From Takakia lepidozioides (Eukaryota > Streptophyta > Takakiopsida > Takakiales > Takakiaceae), in assembly GCA_030704615.1 (NCBI GenBank), contig CM060734.1, positions 32,752,042 to 32,816,041 of the forward strand: a DNA stretch of 64,000 nucleotides. The letters run 5' to 3'. The notes below the pieces were generated by a model. That model saw only the letters and a program-made list of their open reading frames with translations. It was not told the origin of the DNA and ran no database searches. A program made the position numbers and the translations under genes. Shown here one piece after another: positions 24,674 through 35,256 of the stretch (position 1 is its first letter; each line of letters opens with the position of its first letter).

Positions 24674-25419
24674 CTCTTTCAAGTGCTTCTCTGTACAAAG
24701 TGGTTTTACTTCTGGGAAATCATACGTCCCCAGCATCGTACTTTCCAGGACTTGGACCTAATCCGCAGAATAGTCTTATGAAGGATGGGTTAGGGTTCTA
24801 GTAAATGTTATAGGAAGTGGAGGGAAAGGGATGAAAAGTTCTGTGGGTTTTTGGCCCCTGCAAGAATGAGAAAAGCCCTACTCTTCCCATATACCCAGTA
24901 TGAGGTGTGGTACCACTCCCTCTTTTGACAGGTCTGCCGTCCTTTCTATTCATTTGAAGTTTTAAATTGAGGAGAGAGGAGGGAGGAGACAGGAATGCCA
25001 CAGAAGCCAGACTTTGAAGGCCTTTGCAGTGCACAATATTGTCTATTTTCCCGCATCATGGGATGAGCAACTTTTACTTGTGAGCTAGGGGGATCACATT
25101 AGATGCACCATTGCAGTCACTACCAGTTAGAAATACCACCTTTTCCTCTTGGGCACTGATGGGAATCAAGAGCATCATCAAACAAAAGCTGACTCTGGCA
25201 ATGGATCTTTTCCTTCACTTTTTGAATCTGAATTGTGCTTTTCGTACATATATTGCATTGGCCATTGAGGTGTTAATTGATGGTGAAAGAACCTGATGTG
25301 CAGACTATGTTCTGGTTGGTCTCTCCCTGTACTTCGCCTTGATACTGCTTCTGTGCTGAAAGTGGGAGACCAACTGTGCTGAGACTCAGCTTTCCTAACG
25401 TATGAAAGGGTTTAGGCAA

Positions 25420-26085
25420 CACTAGAGAGAGTGGATGCACCAAGCGATGATGATGGCTCAAGTGCCAGTGTTAGTGGCCGAGTGCAGCACATCAAGAGGC
25501 ATTGCAAGGAGCATTGGATAACCGAGTTGAAGGTCAGAATCATTCTACCAATATTCTTGGTGACGGTGGCTCCGCTCTTGGGGCCGGAGGCCAACTGTGA
25601 GCTTTGCTGGACTGGCAGGTGTTGTACAAAAGCTGGATCCTCAAGCTAGTTTGAACAAGAGTTGAAACAGTTGAAAACACATCAACATCTTAGACAAGTA
25701 AACCGGGCAGCATCCAAGAGTTTGGAAATGGCAGATGGGAAGGCTGGTGTTTTGCCATATGGCACATCCAAGAAACCGAAAGCTGCCATGAGAAGATGTG
25801 CCAGATTCTCCAAATCAAATTAATATCTGTCGAGGTATGTTGACTATTTCTGCTAAGATTGCACACAACGTATCAAAGGATAAAAGGTTTATTGCAGGAG
25901 AAATTGCATTGATGGAGGATCTGCGGGCACTGGAGCTTAAGATATACCTTTATTTTTCTATTCAGAGGCAAAGTGTGAAGCATGAAGTAGTAGAGAAACC
26001 AGAAGCAAGGTCAAATTACTGCAGTACTAGTATGGTTACTGCTGCAAACAGCATTTGCCAACAGCAAGTCATGGCTCGAGAGTGA
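25420..26085 (+). pseudogene. Unidentified coding relic
   Basis: Several short coding-like stretches occur in + frames: SDDDGSSASVSGRVQHIKRH, FEQELKQLKTHQHLRQVNRA then ASKSLEMADGKAGVLPYGTS, and SKDKRFIAGEIALMEDLRAL. They look like charged, partly helical protein but lie in different frames with stops between. I cannot name a family. They follow the kelch relic on the same strand by about 750 bp and could belong to the same dead locus. Confidence 0.25.
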
Positions 26086-26594
26086 TGATCCCGCAACTCA
26101 GGGTGCTTGTCATCGTCGGAAAACTGTCCATAATTCAAGTTTTTCTAGTGCTGGGCCGGCAGTAGATTTGCAATGGTATATTGCTGAAAGAACTCCAGCC
26201 CACATTGACATCAAAACAATAAAACATTATTCTTCAAACATATAACCAGTGTAAAGAACGCCGGTAGTTTTACTTTTTGGCATATCAAACTTTGCAAGTA
26301 TGCGAGAAGATTTGACCGAAAATTGACCCGTCCACAAGATGTTACACCTGAAGTATGGCATTCACCTTTGAAAGGGGACGATAGCTTATTTGCGCTAACT
26401 TGTGTTGAAATCATCTCTCTCTAATATCGATGCAAGTAAGGCCTCTGCAGATAACCCTTCACACATGCATTTACACTGGTACCAGCCAGAGTTAACATGG
26501 ATAAGAAGAGCCTTCTCCCCTTGTGGATTCTGCCCCTTTCCAGCCCGTCCACATCCTTCACACATTCTACTAACATGCTCTACAGTGTTTTTAT

Positions 26595-26760
26595 TTCTGG
26601 CGAAATTTCGCACTTTTTCGACCTCAAAAATCAAAATCGAATATTCTGTCGTAAATTCCCTATTTTCTCATGGATGAAATCGCCAAAATTCTCAAAACAA
26701 AATATAAATCTTGGATGAAATCGCCAAATATGGATGATATACATGGATGACAGTACAGAG
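26595..26760 (+). repeat. Dispersed repeat, copy 1 (inverse copy at 60600-60775)
   Basis: The block contains atattctgtcgtaaattccc, catggatgaaatcgccaaa and aaatatggatgatata. The minus strand of 60600-60775 has atattctgtcacaaattccc, catggatgaaagcgctaaa and aaatatggatgatata in the same order. An interspersed element of unknown class. Confidence 0.65.
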
Positions 26761-26764
26761 GAGG

Positions 26765-28216
26765 ATGATTCTGTCCAAATTTCAGTGGATGAGTAAAAAA
26801 TATGGCTATTTCCTGCAAAACTCAGTAGCCACTCCTGTTCTTTTCCAAATTTGAAAAAAAAAACACTGATGCTCTATATTTTGCTCCGACCACTTTTCGT
26901 TCACGTTTGGCGAGTCAAATTGAAGTGCAAGTAGACATTCCACTTCTGAAATTGAAGGTCACATGAAGATGGAATTTGAGTGATGTAATATACGGGGCCC
27001 ACCGCCCATCCCAAGCCCCTAAAAAAAAAACGTCCACTCCTACTCCTACGCTAGCGCATCCGGTGGCCCCCTCTTTTAACTCTGAACTACGCTAATTCCT
27101 GGACCACTCTTGAATTAACCGGGCCCAAATGAAACTGCTTTACATATTTATTCACACGAATTGTTAAATTCCAGCCAACAAGGCAATTTATGGCATTGAC
27201 TTACGCATCAAACAGACAATTATTCTCAAACCGTGGATATCATTTTCTGAAAGGCCAACCATTTGTCATTAGTGAGGAAGCAAATAAACCAATCCAAAGC
27301 TAGATCACAAATTCTAGCGACAACCGAAGGTCCCTAGTTTAGAGTAGAGCAGATATAGGGTGTCATGGCCAGGGCAGGCCCTTGTCCAAACTTCTTATGC
27401 AACAAATTAATTTTGTTGTTCCTTGATGTATAGGTGATGCTAGATGTGGACTAACTCTAGTGGCTCATGCCACAACCTCATGGTTGTTTCTGCACAAAGA
27501 GAGACAAAGCTTGAGCTCATTTTGAGATGTTTGGAAATCATCTCATATCTCGTAGAGGCTTCTAACTGTAGGATATCTAGAAACAAGTTTACTCAAGTTA
27601 TGGTCTAGTTTTGCTAGAACATATACCGTACCAAAAACAAATTAGGGCATGTGTATAATAAAATATTAAAATGTGCTTTAAATAAAGACAAAATAAATTA
27701 TAAATGCCGGAACAAATATGCATTAATTGAAAAACAACAGAGCTTTTCCATTAAATCGTTATATCAAATTAATCCAAATAGTTTGAAATCTAGACCAATC
27801 GAAAATAAAGATTAAAAAAAAAGATATCACATAAACAACATTCATAATCCAAATCTACTTGTTGTATCAAAACTAGGCCCATTTTGTCTTCTGAGGGATA
27901 TTTTTGATAGATCTTTTCCAAATTCTCATGTTACATCTCGTTACAGGGCAATGTCCCCTTACTCAACCTCCATGGTCATGTGCGGTTGTCATGTGCGGTT
28001 ATTTTTCCCTCATCAATATATTTTGCTCTATCTCAGCTCTTTTATTTATTTTTTAAAATGAACCAAGGACTCAACACTTGGCCTCTCTCTACAGTCAAAC
28101 CTGGATAATTGTTATGCTCCAAGAGTAGGAACTCTATAACAATTAGGCAGTTATATCAAATAACAGTAAAACAGGTTGAAATTCATAACGTAACTCCTTC
28201 AGATGCAAGATAACAT
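26765..28216. other. AT-rich intergenic DNA, no gene
   Basis: No open frame of interest. The stretch 27640-27850 is strongly A-rich. Confidence 0.45.
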
Positions 28217-28219
28217 TTA

Positions 28220-28957
28220 GGCCCGGTTTATACGAGGGCTTGGGCCCAAGAAATCATGGGCCCACGACTAGAGCTTTTGGGCCCACAACTGGGCTGAATG
28301 AACTGAATAAAATATAATTTTCAAGGAATTGGGCCCTCTCCGTGTAAACCTATTGGGCCCAAGCCTAAGGCCCAACCTACACTATATCAGGCACTCTCCC
28401 GCCCCCTCCACTGTCTATCCTCTTCGCTTCACGATGTCTCCCATCAAATCTTGAATCCGTGAACCATGGAAACAAGAAGTAATAATATTCCGATGGCCTT
28501 GGTCCTCCCTTAAGCACATGATTACAACCATTTTTGGCATTGCAACAACTTAGTATAAATGATTGCAATATGCTAGATTGTTGATGATTTCATCATGAAA
28601 AGAGAAGGTCCAAGAGATAGAGAGGGCTGATGATTCTCCATGGCCGTCGAGAGTCTCTACATGCGTCAAACCCCATCTGTGACCTTTCCCATCCTACGGC
28701 TGTGATATTCTTAAACAAATATATTTTAATGTTAGGTTTCTTGGGCCCAAGGGAAAGAGTTGGGTCTCCATCCCAAGAGTGTTCATTTTCTGGGGCTGGG
28801 CCCAAGAATTTGGCGCCATAAATCGTGCCATCTAGGCAGCCATGTCATTTTCTTGGTCTTGGGCCCGGACCCTCATGTAAACCGCTTGGGCTCTTAACCA
28901 ATACAATTTCTTGTTTCTAGCTTGGTCTTGGGCCCGGTCCCTCGTGCAAATCGGCCC
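28220..28957. mobile_element. PIF/Harbinger-like (Tourist-type) MITE, 738 bp
   Basis: The left end ggcccggtttatacgaggg and the reverse complement of the right end gggccgatttgcacgaggg form imperfect terminal inverted repeats, continuing into a shared gggcccaaga. They are flanked by TTA at 28217-28219 and TTA at 28958-28960, the 3-bp TTA/TAA target duplication typical of PIF/Harbinger elements, whose MITEs often begin GG(C/G)CC. The inside has no transposase frame but repeats the terminal module: cttgggcccggaccctcatg (about 28858) resembles the right end, and two further gggcccaag blocks lie at about 28246 and 28352. Confidence 0.65.
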
Positions 28958-28960
28958 TTA

Positions 28961-29884
28961 GAGAGATAGGGCAGAAAATATGACGTAATATCTCTCTGCC
29001 GGCAGTTTGTCTGCTTAGATACAATTCATTCTTCATGGATAAACACTTTGATAGAGCACTTTGAAACATTTTGGTCTCACGGCAAAATCTAGACCAATGT
29101 GGAACCTTTAATCTACAAACACATCTTCTTGTTGGATTCTCGATCCATCTTATAACAAGACATTGCCAACACGTACAATGGTAGCACCAATGCTTCCTCT
29201 ATTCTTCATACATATGCTCATAGTATCTCAATAGCACTGAAGGTGTCAAAACATAGTTGTCGTGCACCTAAGCATCGTGCCACAACATACATCGTTGTCC
29301 ACCATACATATTAAGCACACAATCCTAGAAAGCTATGCCACAATGATAATGGAAGTGAACACACAATGGAAACACTCCACTCATGAATCCACTCAATCAC
29401 ATAAACTAAGTCAAGCTAATGGCACCTTTGCTAAAGAAATCCACCCTACAAAGCCCTCACCACACTCCCTCTCAATACCTAGAGCTATGGAGGTGGGAGA
29501 GGCTCATGGAGGCTCAACTACAAGAAGATGAGCCCTCCTCAACACTCCCAAGGGCAAAACCCATCCCCATGTCCCAAGTGAGGTTTGACACCTCACTTGG
29601 CATGTGAGACCAAATGAAGTCTCAACACACAAAATACAAATATAAATATCCAAAATGTCATAGTTAATTAGAAGTAGATTATTCTAGTTAACCATGATTA
29701 AAACCATGACATAGTGCTTAACCTACTGTTCTCTGTTCCCGTAAACATTCGCAATATCCTACGAGGAGGTTCCCGAGTTACTTGGAGGCCCTCCCAAACC
29801 CTAACAAGCAGCGATTATTCCCCTGGCCATTTCAATAGTCCAAATGCCCATCTCAATATTGAGATGGCCATTTTATATATTTTT
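28961..29884. other. Intergenic, probable old repeat; 11-bp perfect hairpin at 29574-29600
   Basis: No gene seen. ccaagtgaggt, a 5-base loop and acctcacttgg form a perfect 11-bp inverted repeat (29574-29600). This could be an element terminus or a decayed hairpin; nothing around it decides. Confidence 0.4.
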
Positions 29885-30187
29885 TTATAGGAAACCTGGG
29901 AGCGACAGCCCGCAATTCAGGCCCCTTGAGGAGGGGGAATAATGCCATTTCAATAATTCAAATGCCCACTTCAATAGTGAATTTGAATTCTTCGTTGCCC
30001 GAAGGCGGCCATAAGGCTTGACACGCGGTAGACCGTGTTGGATAACTCCCGAACAGTAACTAGAAACAAAGACACCATAACGGGCAAATAAATGGACACC
30101 ATGTGGACTGGGATACGGCAGCCTCCCTGAGGACGAATTAACCAAAGCTGAAAATAACAGGGCATGGGTTCAACCACTAGGCTACAA
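29885..30187 (-). mobile_element. tRNA-derived SINE
   Basis: On the minus strand the element starts with gtagcctagtgg (A-box-like, 30174-30185), immediately joined to ggttgaaccc (B-box-like). It ends with aaggggcctgaattgcgggc, tgtcgctcccagg and an A/T-rich tail near 29885. The same tail (aggggcctgatttgtgagc, tgtcgctcccagg) ends the SINE at 58715-58950, so they are one family. The A- and B-boxes are closer together than in a tRNA, so the tRNA body appears to be internally deleted in this copy. Confidence 0.6.
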
Positions 30188-30199
30188 CTAGTCAGTCAT

Positions 30200-31640
30200 T
30201 AGGCTGCCACTATGCTGCCCACTATGGCAGTCACTAGTCCACACAATTGCCCCCCTAGCTGGTGCTTAGGTCCCTCTAAGTCCAGGTAGCCACAAGATGT
30301 GATAGTGACCATAGCCTCACTATGTCCTCCACCACAATCCCTACTACACTCAAACTCGATAGATCAAGAGGCCAGGTCCCATCGTTAGTCGCTGTGTTGC
30401 AACCTGTGAACTTGAGCTTGGGATCTTAGAAGAAAAGGGGAGAAGACGAGGTGGAAGTAAGAAGAAGGAGAAGTGGGGATAGAATCGAACAGAACGGAAC
30501 AAGGGACGGAACGGAGCGGTGCCTGTGAGGCGAGGGATGCAAGGTAGCAGGGATTAAGGGGAGAAGAGAGGCCTAGAGGAGTGGTGGTGGAGAAGTGGAG
30601 AGAAGCTTCGGATAGGATCAAAATAAAGAGAAGGGGCAACAGAATCATCTATGGAAGCGGAGACTGGCTGCTGAGCCGGGCCTGCCATGCTTCCACTTAA
30701 CATCTGTCCTCTCAAATTCCGGTGAAGCCCAAGAGGTTCCGTCGGTGCCCCTGCCAGCCGAAGGGGATGCTGTCCGCCCATAAACAGGTGAGATCAGTAG
30801 CACAGCTACAAACGATCCTGTGCTTGGCCCATGTTGATCGGAAGGTATGGAGCAGGGCGGCCTATCTCTCTGGTTTCTTGACGGCAGCTGCACAAAGCAA
30901 AGCCCAAGCCTTTTTAGCAGCCACAGTAAGATCAAAGAAAAACCAAGGTGAGTATGGCTGTAGCAGAGGCATTCTCGCTATGTAGGGTCCATGCACCCAT
31001 AGATTCGAGAGAACTGAAGATCTAAGAGACTCAAATACAGGGCAGTCAGTTGCCTTGGTTTTCCCCCGTTGATTATGATTGAGGAGGACTGCAAGAGGGC
31101 CGAAAGGCAAGTGATCCCATGCCGTGGAAATCTTGAACAAGAGGCTAGATGGTTCGTGGAGCAAGACAGTGGAGCAAACAGTGCGCAAGATGCAGTTGTT
31201 TGGATGGAACAATACTGGCATAAGAGAACTTCCGGGAAATTTAAAAACAGGCCCAGCTTAAGGACTGTTGGCCAACTGCCAGAGAAAGGTACTCATCTTA
31301 ATTAATGGCTTTATCCAATATTAAAGATCAGAAGCCTTCCCAATTTTTCTTTGAAATTTTGGCGACTCCACTTTTCTTCCCATTTGGTGGAGTGGGGTTG
31401 CCCCCAAGAAGTGCTCTGTAGCCTCTCTTGGCTGAGTAAACGAAGAGGGGGTGGAACTTATTTTTACAGAGTAAGAAAACCATAACATTTGGGGATGTTT
31501 ATCCAGGTATCCAGGTTTGTCTAGTGAGTCGATAAATGTTCATCTTTCATAAAACTTGCATATAGTAGTCCATCCATCTGGAAATTGTGAATCAACGAGG
31601 AGTCCTTGTCTAATTTTATCCAAAAAACAAACTTTACAAC
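30200..31640. other. No supported gene
   Basis: Open frames at 30722-30985 (+) and 31069-31305 (+) are moderately coding-like (for example SRAAYLSGFLTAAAQSKAQA) but overlap antisense frames of similar quality. I recognise no family. Confidence 0.3.
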
Positions 31641-31644
31641 GGGA

Positions 31645-31735
31645 GTGATAGCCTAGTGGTAGCGGGCTAAATGTGCCTTGCGGTCTCATTCAGTTTGATT
31701 CTTGACCGACTCACAAACGCTACGGTTCTGCATTC
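31645..31735 (+). mobile_element. tRNA-related SINE head
   Basis: gtgatagcctagtggtagcg contains an A-box, and cagtttgattcttgacc about 33 bases later is a B-box. The flanks cannot form a proper acceptor stem, so it is a tRNA-derived SINE head, not a tRNA gene. No clear 3' tail was identified. Confidence 0.4.
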
Positions 31736-32053
31736 ATTCACCGTGGCACTGCCTACAATTATTTTCTGAAATCTAGTCGGCTAAAATATCAGATGGCCGG
31801 TGGCTTGCATCATGTTGATGCTTATGTACATATACCATGTGGGCAAGCTGCCCCTGGTTAGATTTAGCTCACAAGACGAGGGCTAAGCAGAGTGTAGTCC
31901 AAGTCCGTATGTCAATTTTGACTATCTCACTCGAGCAGCAATACAGATGCTCCATTTGCGCTGTCAAAACTCTAGTTGCAAGGTATTCATTCCACATAGC
32001 TTACAGAAAGGAAACTGTGTGCACCACAATCAGTGATTAGCTCACCATCCGAG

Positions 32054-33822
32054 CTAGTAATTGTGAGGAGGACCTTGGGTCAAAAGCAATCCAAACCGCT
32101 TCTTGCAGATAACTCGATGCTTTGAGAATTTGTCATCTGGCGAGAAGCGTGCTGCAAATTCCCCACCCAACTAGAGTCTATATTCGTGTAGAAATTGACA
32201 ACATCTCTCAGTATGTAACAAGGCTGCTGTGATCTGGAAGTTTTACATCATAACTGGTAGATCAAATTCTAGAATGCAATGCATTCTTGACATAATTCGG
32301 ATGTGCTTAGCTGTAAAACACTCGCTCAGCATATAAACTGCATAAAGCCCACATTCACTACATAGGACGAATCACAGTCGGTAATACCTGGGTGAGCTGA
32401 TTGAGTGGGCACCTCAGTAGGCGACTCTTTCTGTGAACAACATCGCCAATAAATTAGAAAACAAGAAAAACACGGGACATAATGTAGGAGAACTAGAAAC
32501 ATTTGCAAGGCAAACTGAAACATACTAACCAGCACAATTGTTAACAAATATAGGTTGCATGGTCTGTCCCAAAGGGTCAAGGCAACGACGTCGCTCCCTA
32601 GGGCAATGGAATATGCAACCCCGCTGCAAGGAGTCCTTTCTTCCACACCAGAAGTTTGGAAGAGAGACCTCAACAGGCAGCTGTCTATCTCTGACGTTCA
32701 CAAAGGATTCTACAGCTTTGATGCTCACGTAAGTGAGCCCTGCTGCTCCATGTTGTGTAGGCAGAATTCCGCCAAGAATGCTGCCTTCGCCATCTCCTGT
32801 ATCGAAACAAAACTTGTAGCCGCTAACTTCTCCCCTCCACTATTCAGGGCACCTAGTAAAACTGAACGGAAATATAGGTTGCATGGTCTGTCCCAAAGGG
32901 TCAAGGCAACAACGTCGCTCCCCAGAGCAATCGAATATGCAACCCCGCTACAAGGAGATCTTCATGTCCCACCAGAAGTGAAAAGAGAAGACCTCAACAG
33001 GAAGCTGTTCATCTGCGACGTTCACAAAGGCTTCTACAGCTCTGAATGCTGACGTAAATAAGCCATGCTGCTCCATGTTGTGAAGGTAGCACTCCGCCAA
33101 GAGTACTAACCTTCGTCATTCTGAACACCCAACAAATACGTGGCCGCTGCTGCTGCTCCAACGACCCCCTAACTCGACACCGTACAGTGCTAATCTACAT
33201 CGTTAAGTAGAAAAACTGGACGAGAATATAGGTTGCATGGTCTGTCCCAAAGGGTCAAAGCAACGACGTCGCTCCCCAGGGCAATGGAATATGCAACCCC
33301 GCTTCAAGGAGGCCCTCTTTTTCTCCACCAGAAGTGGGAAAAAGAGCGCCATCAACAGGAAGCCGTCAATCTGCGACGTTCACAAAGGATTCTACAGCTT
33401 TGACTGCTCACAAAGGGTGAGCTTTGCTGCTCCGTGTTGTGTAGGTAGCATCCCGCCAAGAATGCTAACCTCCGTCACCATCGACATCTGAACAAATACA
33501 TTCAAAAACTCCTGACTTGCACCAAATCCACTCCAATATGACTTTGAACAATTTGACGACAGATACAGGATGCACGGTCTGTCTCAACTGGTCAAAGAAA
33601 CGATATCACACCCAAGGCGGTGAAACATGTAACCCCGATACTACAAGGCCTTGTCATAGCCAGCAACAGTGCAGAAGAGAGCTATCAGCTGGCACCCGCC
33701 CATCTACGACTTGACAACAAGTGTTAGAGCTCTGAAGGCGAGCGCAAGAGGATCCAGACGGCACGCACCTTCAACGTGTACACCTTGTCACCATTATCGT
33801 TGGTGTAACACATGAGAAACAT
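32054..33822 (-). CDS. NOP10: H/ACA ribonucleoprotein complex subunit 3 (NOP10)
   Basis: Nop10 is the small core protein that binds dyskerin/Cbf5 in H/ACA snoRNPs and supports rRNA pseudouridylation and telomerase RNP assembly. Three exons on the minus strand join in frame: 33822-33769 (starts [18 protein letters not shown], donor gtgcgt), 32430-32388 ([14 protein letters not shown], acceptor cacag, donor gtatta) and 32151-32054 ([18 protein letters not shown] then [14 protein letters not shown], acceptor tttgcag). The total is 64 residues, exactly the usual eukaryotic Nop10 length, with the hallmark GDKVYT, KESP, SAHPARFSPDD and KKRFGLL motifs. Differences from the usual LPTQ and PP.KY ending (here LLTQ and PPHNY) suggest divergence, but no stop or frameshift is present. 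Upstream on - a ccctaaacc element (about 33943-33951) resembles telo-box sequences of plant ribosome-biogenesis promoters. Intron 1 (1,338 bp) is filled by a tandem array. Confidence 0.88.
32553..32620 (-). ncRNA. Candidate intronic hairpin RNA, copy 1
   Basis: Perfect 8-bp terminal arms (ggttgcat and atgcaacc) enclose 52 bases. This is the conserved core of the array in the NOP10 intron. It differs from copy 3 at two positions and from copy 2 at four. I cannot see a convincing snoRNA box (H, ACA, C or D), so the RNA class is open. Confidence 0.3.
32877..32944 (-). ncRNA. Candidate intronic hairpin RNA, copy 2
   Basis: Same 68-base length and same perfect 8-bp arms as copy 1. All four substitutions relative to copy 1 fall between the arms. 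Confidence 0.3.
33231..33298 (-). ncRNA. Candidate intronic hairpin RNA, copy 3
   Basis: Same 68-base length and arms. The corresponding piece of unit 4 (33568-33634) keeps only about six of eight possible pairs and looks decayed. Confidence 0.3.
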
Positions 33823-33860
33823 GGTTGCAAGCGCCGCCAACACAACAAGAGTCGCTCTGA

Positions 33861-33879
33861 TCTCTCTCTCTCTCTCTCT
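33861..33879. repeat. (CT)n microsatellite in the NOP10 5' leader
   Basis: tctctctctctctctctct on + (GA repeat on the transcribed strand) lies 39-57 bp upstream of the NOP10 ATG. GA/CT-rich leaders are common in plant genes. Confidence 0.8.
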
Positions 33880-34297
33880 GGCAGGCGGAGGCAGGCGGGT
33901 CTTATGTAGATGGTCCAGAAGAGCCTCCTGCCGCCGCTGTCAAGGTTTAGGGCTCCGCGAGGGGATGGATGAACCATGGACGAATGTCCAGCAACTTGCG
34001 AGCTTACATAGTACATTGGTATTTCGTTATTTATTATTAAGCGTAGTCTTCTCCTTTATTCTTAAATTTTTCATTTACTGGAAATCCCAAGTTACTTCTA
34101 CCATAAGAGTCCCGCTTGTGCGGACAAGTAATAGGGACTTACTACATAGAGTGCAAGGACAGCAGTTAGAGATCATTCACTGCTTATGGCTCACCATGGG
34201 GCCTGGGCTGCATACATTTGTTCATCTGAAGGAATTTCATGGTGTTTTCAAGAGCCCATTGTTGTTCATTTTTATCAATGTATACTGCTGATTAATG

Positions 34298-34985
34298 TTA
34301 GTTCAATGGCTTTGGGTCAGTTTGTGTAGTAAAGCATACCCAGTTGTGGCCAAGAATGACATCTGACATGATTCCAGCCGTGACGATGTTAGCATAGACC
34401 TCCTTGCCCTTATCTAGGTCTCCTAAACTGGCACACGCCTTGACAACAGAAATGAACGTAACCTTGTTGGGTGTCATCCCTTCTTGCATCATTTGCTGAT
34501 AGACCTCAAAGGCCTTCCTAACACATCCATATTTCACATATCCTGCCATCATCGTAGTCCATGTAAACACATCACGTTTAGGGATTGTGTCAAACAAATG
34601 GCATGCATCCACCACACTTCCACATGTCACATACATGTTGACAAGGGTGTTGAGTACAAATAAGTTCGGCGTGTATTTACTTTGAATAATGTGGGTGTGC
34701 ACCTGCTTTCCCCTTTCAAGGTCTCTAGTTTTGATACACTCCCGCAAGACACAAACATAAGTATCCGAGTCTGGCCAAACGTCTTGTTTGTTCAGAATGT
34801 ACAGCGCCTCTTTCAGCTCTCCTGCCTTACATAGTGTCCTCACATCCTCAAAAGTGCCAGAAAAGTTGTTAACAATCCGCTCCCTCGCTCCTCTTTCAAA
34901 AGGAGTGATCTGGCGGAAGTTCTTGACTCCAACAATTGCATCTGATTCAATCCTGCCATCCTGTCTGATTCAAGAACCTTAGTAT
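34298..34985 (-). pseudogene. PPR (PLS-class) pseudogene, third leader-bearing copy
   Basis: Read downward from 34985, an ATG begins MAGLNQMQLLE in the family leader's frame. Most of the coding then runs in another frame: LCKAGELKEALYILNKQ, RECIKTRDLERGKQVHTHII, NTLVNMYVTCGSVVDACHLF, FTWTTMMAGYVKYGCVRKAF and PNKVTFISVVKACASLGDLD. A stop follows after 181 clean codons. One early frameshift separates the leader from the repeats. The copy is otherwise the best preserved of the family but ends after about three PPR triplets with no E/DYW domain. Confidence 0.85.
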
Positions 34986-35256
34986 AGAGTTTTCCAACCA
35001 GACTCCCAAAATATATCTCAAATCTCCTCAGGGCCTCAAGACAGATTTCTGATCAAGACAGGCTTGATGCTGCTTGATTCCAACAATTGCATCTGATTCA
35101 ACCCTGCAATCCTGCCGGATTCAAAACTCTTACTATAAGCTTTTCACGTACATATCTCAAATCTCCTCAGAACCTCAAAACTCTCATAAAGACAGGCAAC
35201 ATATTAGCAGGTCTACAAAACTAGTCCTGCAGATACATCGTTATTTTGCTGATGAT

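Larger units (their letters stand above)
32549..33720 (-). repeat. Four-unit tandem array inside NOP10 intron 1
   Basis: Units of about 324-354 bp begin (plus strand) at about 32549, 32873, 33227 and 33562. The first three share a nearly invariant core of about 85 bp. The parts between cores (for example gacgttcacaaaggattcta and tgctgctcc...ttgtg) are recognisable but less alike. The fourth unit, next to exon 1, is the most diverged. On the NOP10 strand each unit also carries a weak echo of the end of exon 1 (gatggtgacggaggttagc against aatggtgacaaggtgtac). The array may therefore be repeated duplication of exon 1 plus intron. Confidence 0.8.

Noticed and set aside
31645-31705. Possible tRNA gene
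   Set aside because: A- and B-box are present but acceptor arms do not pair; treated as a SINE head.
32326-32728. Minus ORFs with a VVALTLWDR phrase resembling a replication protein A OB-fold
   Set aside because: The phrase lies in the repeat core within the NOP10 intron, occurs in all copies and has no further OB-fold sequence; the hairpin core explains the conservation better.
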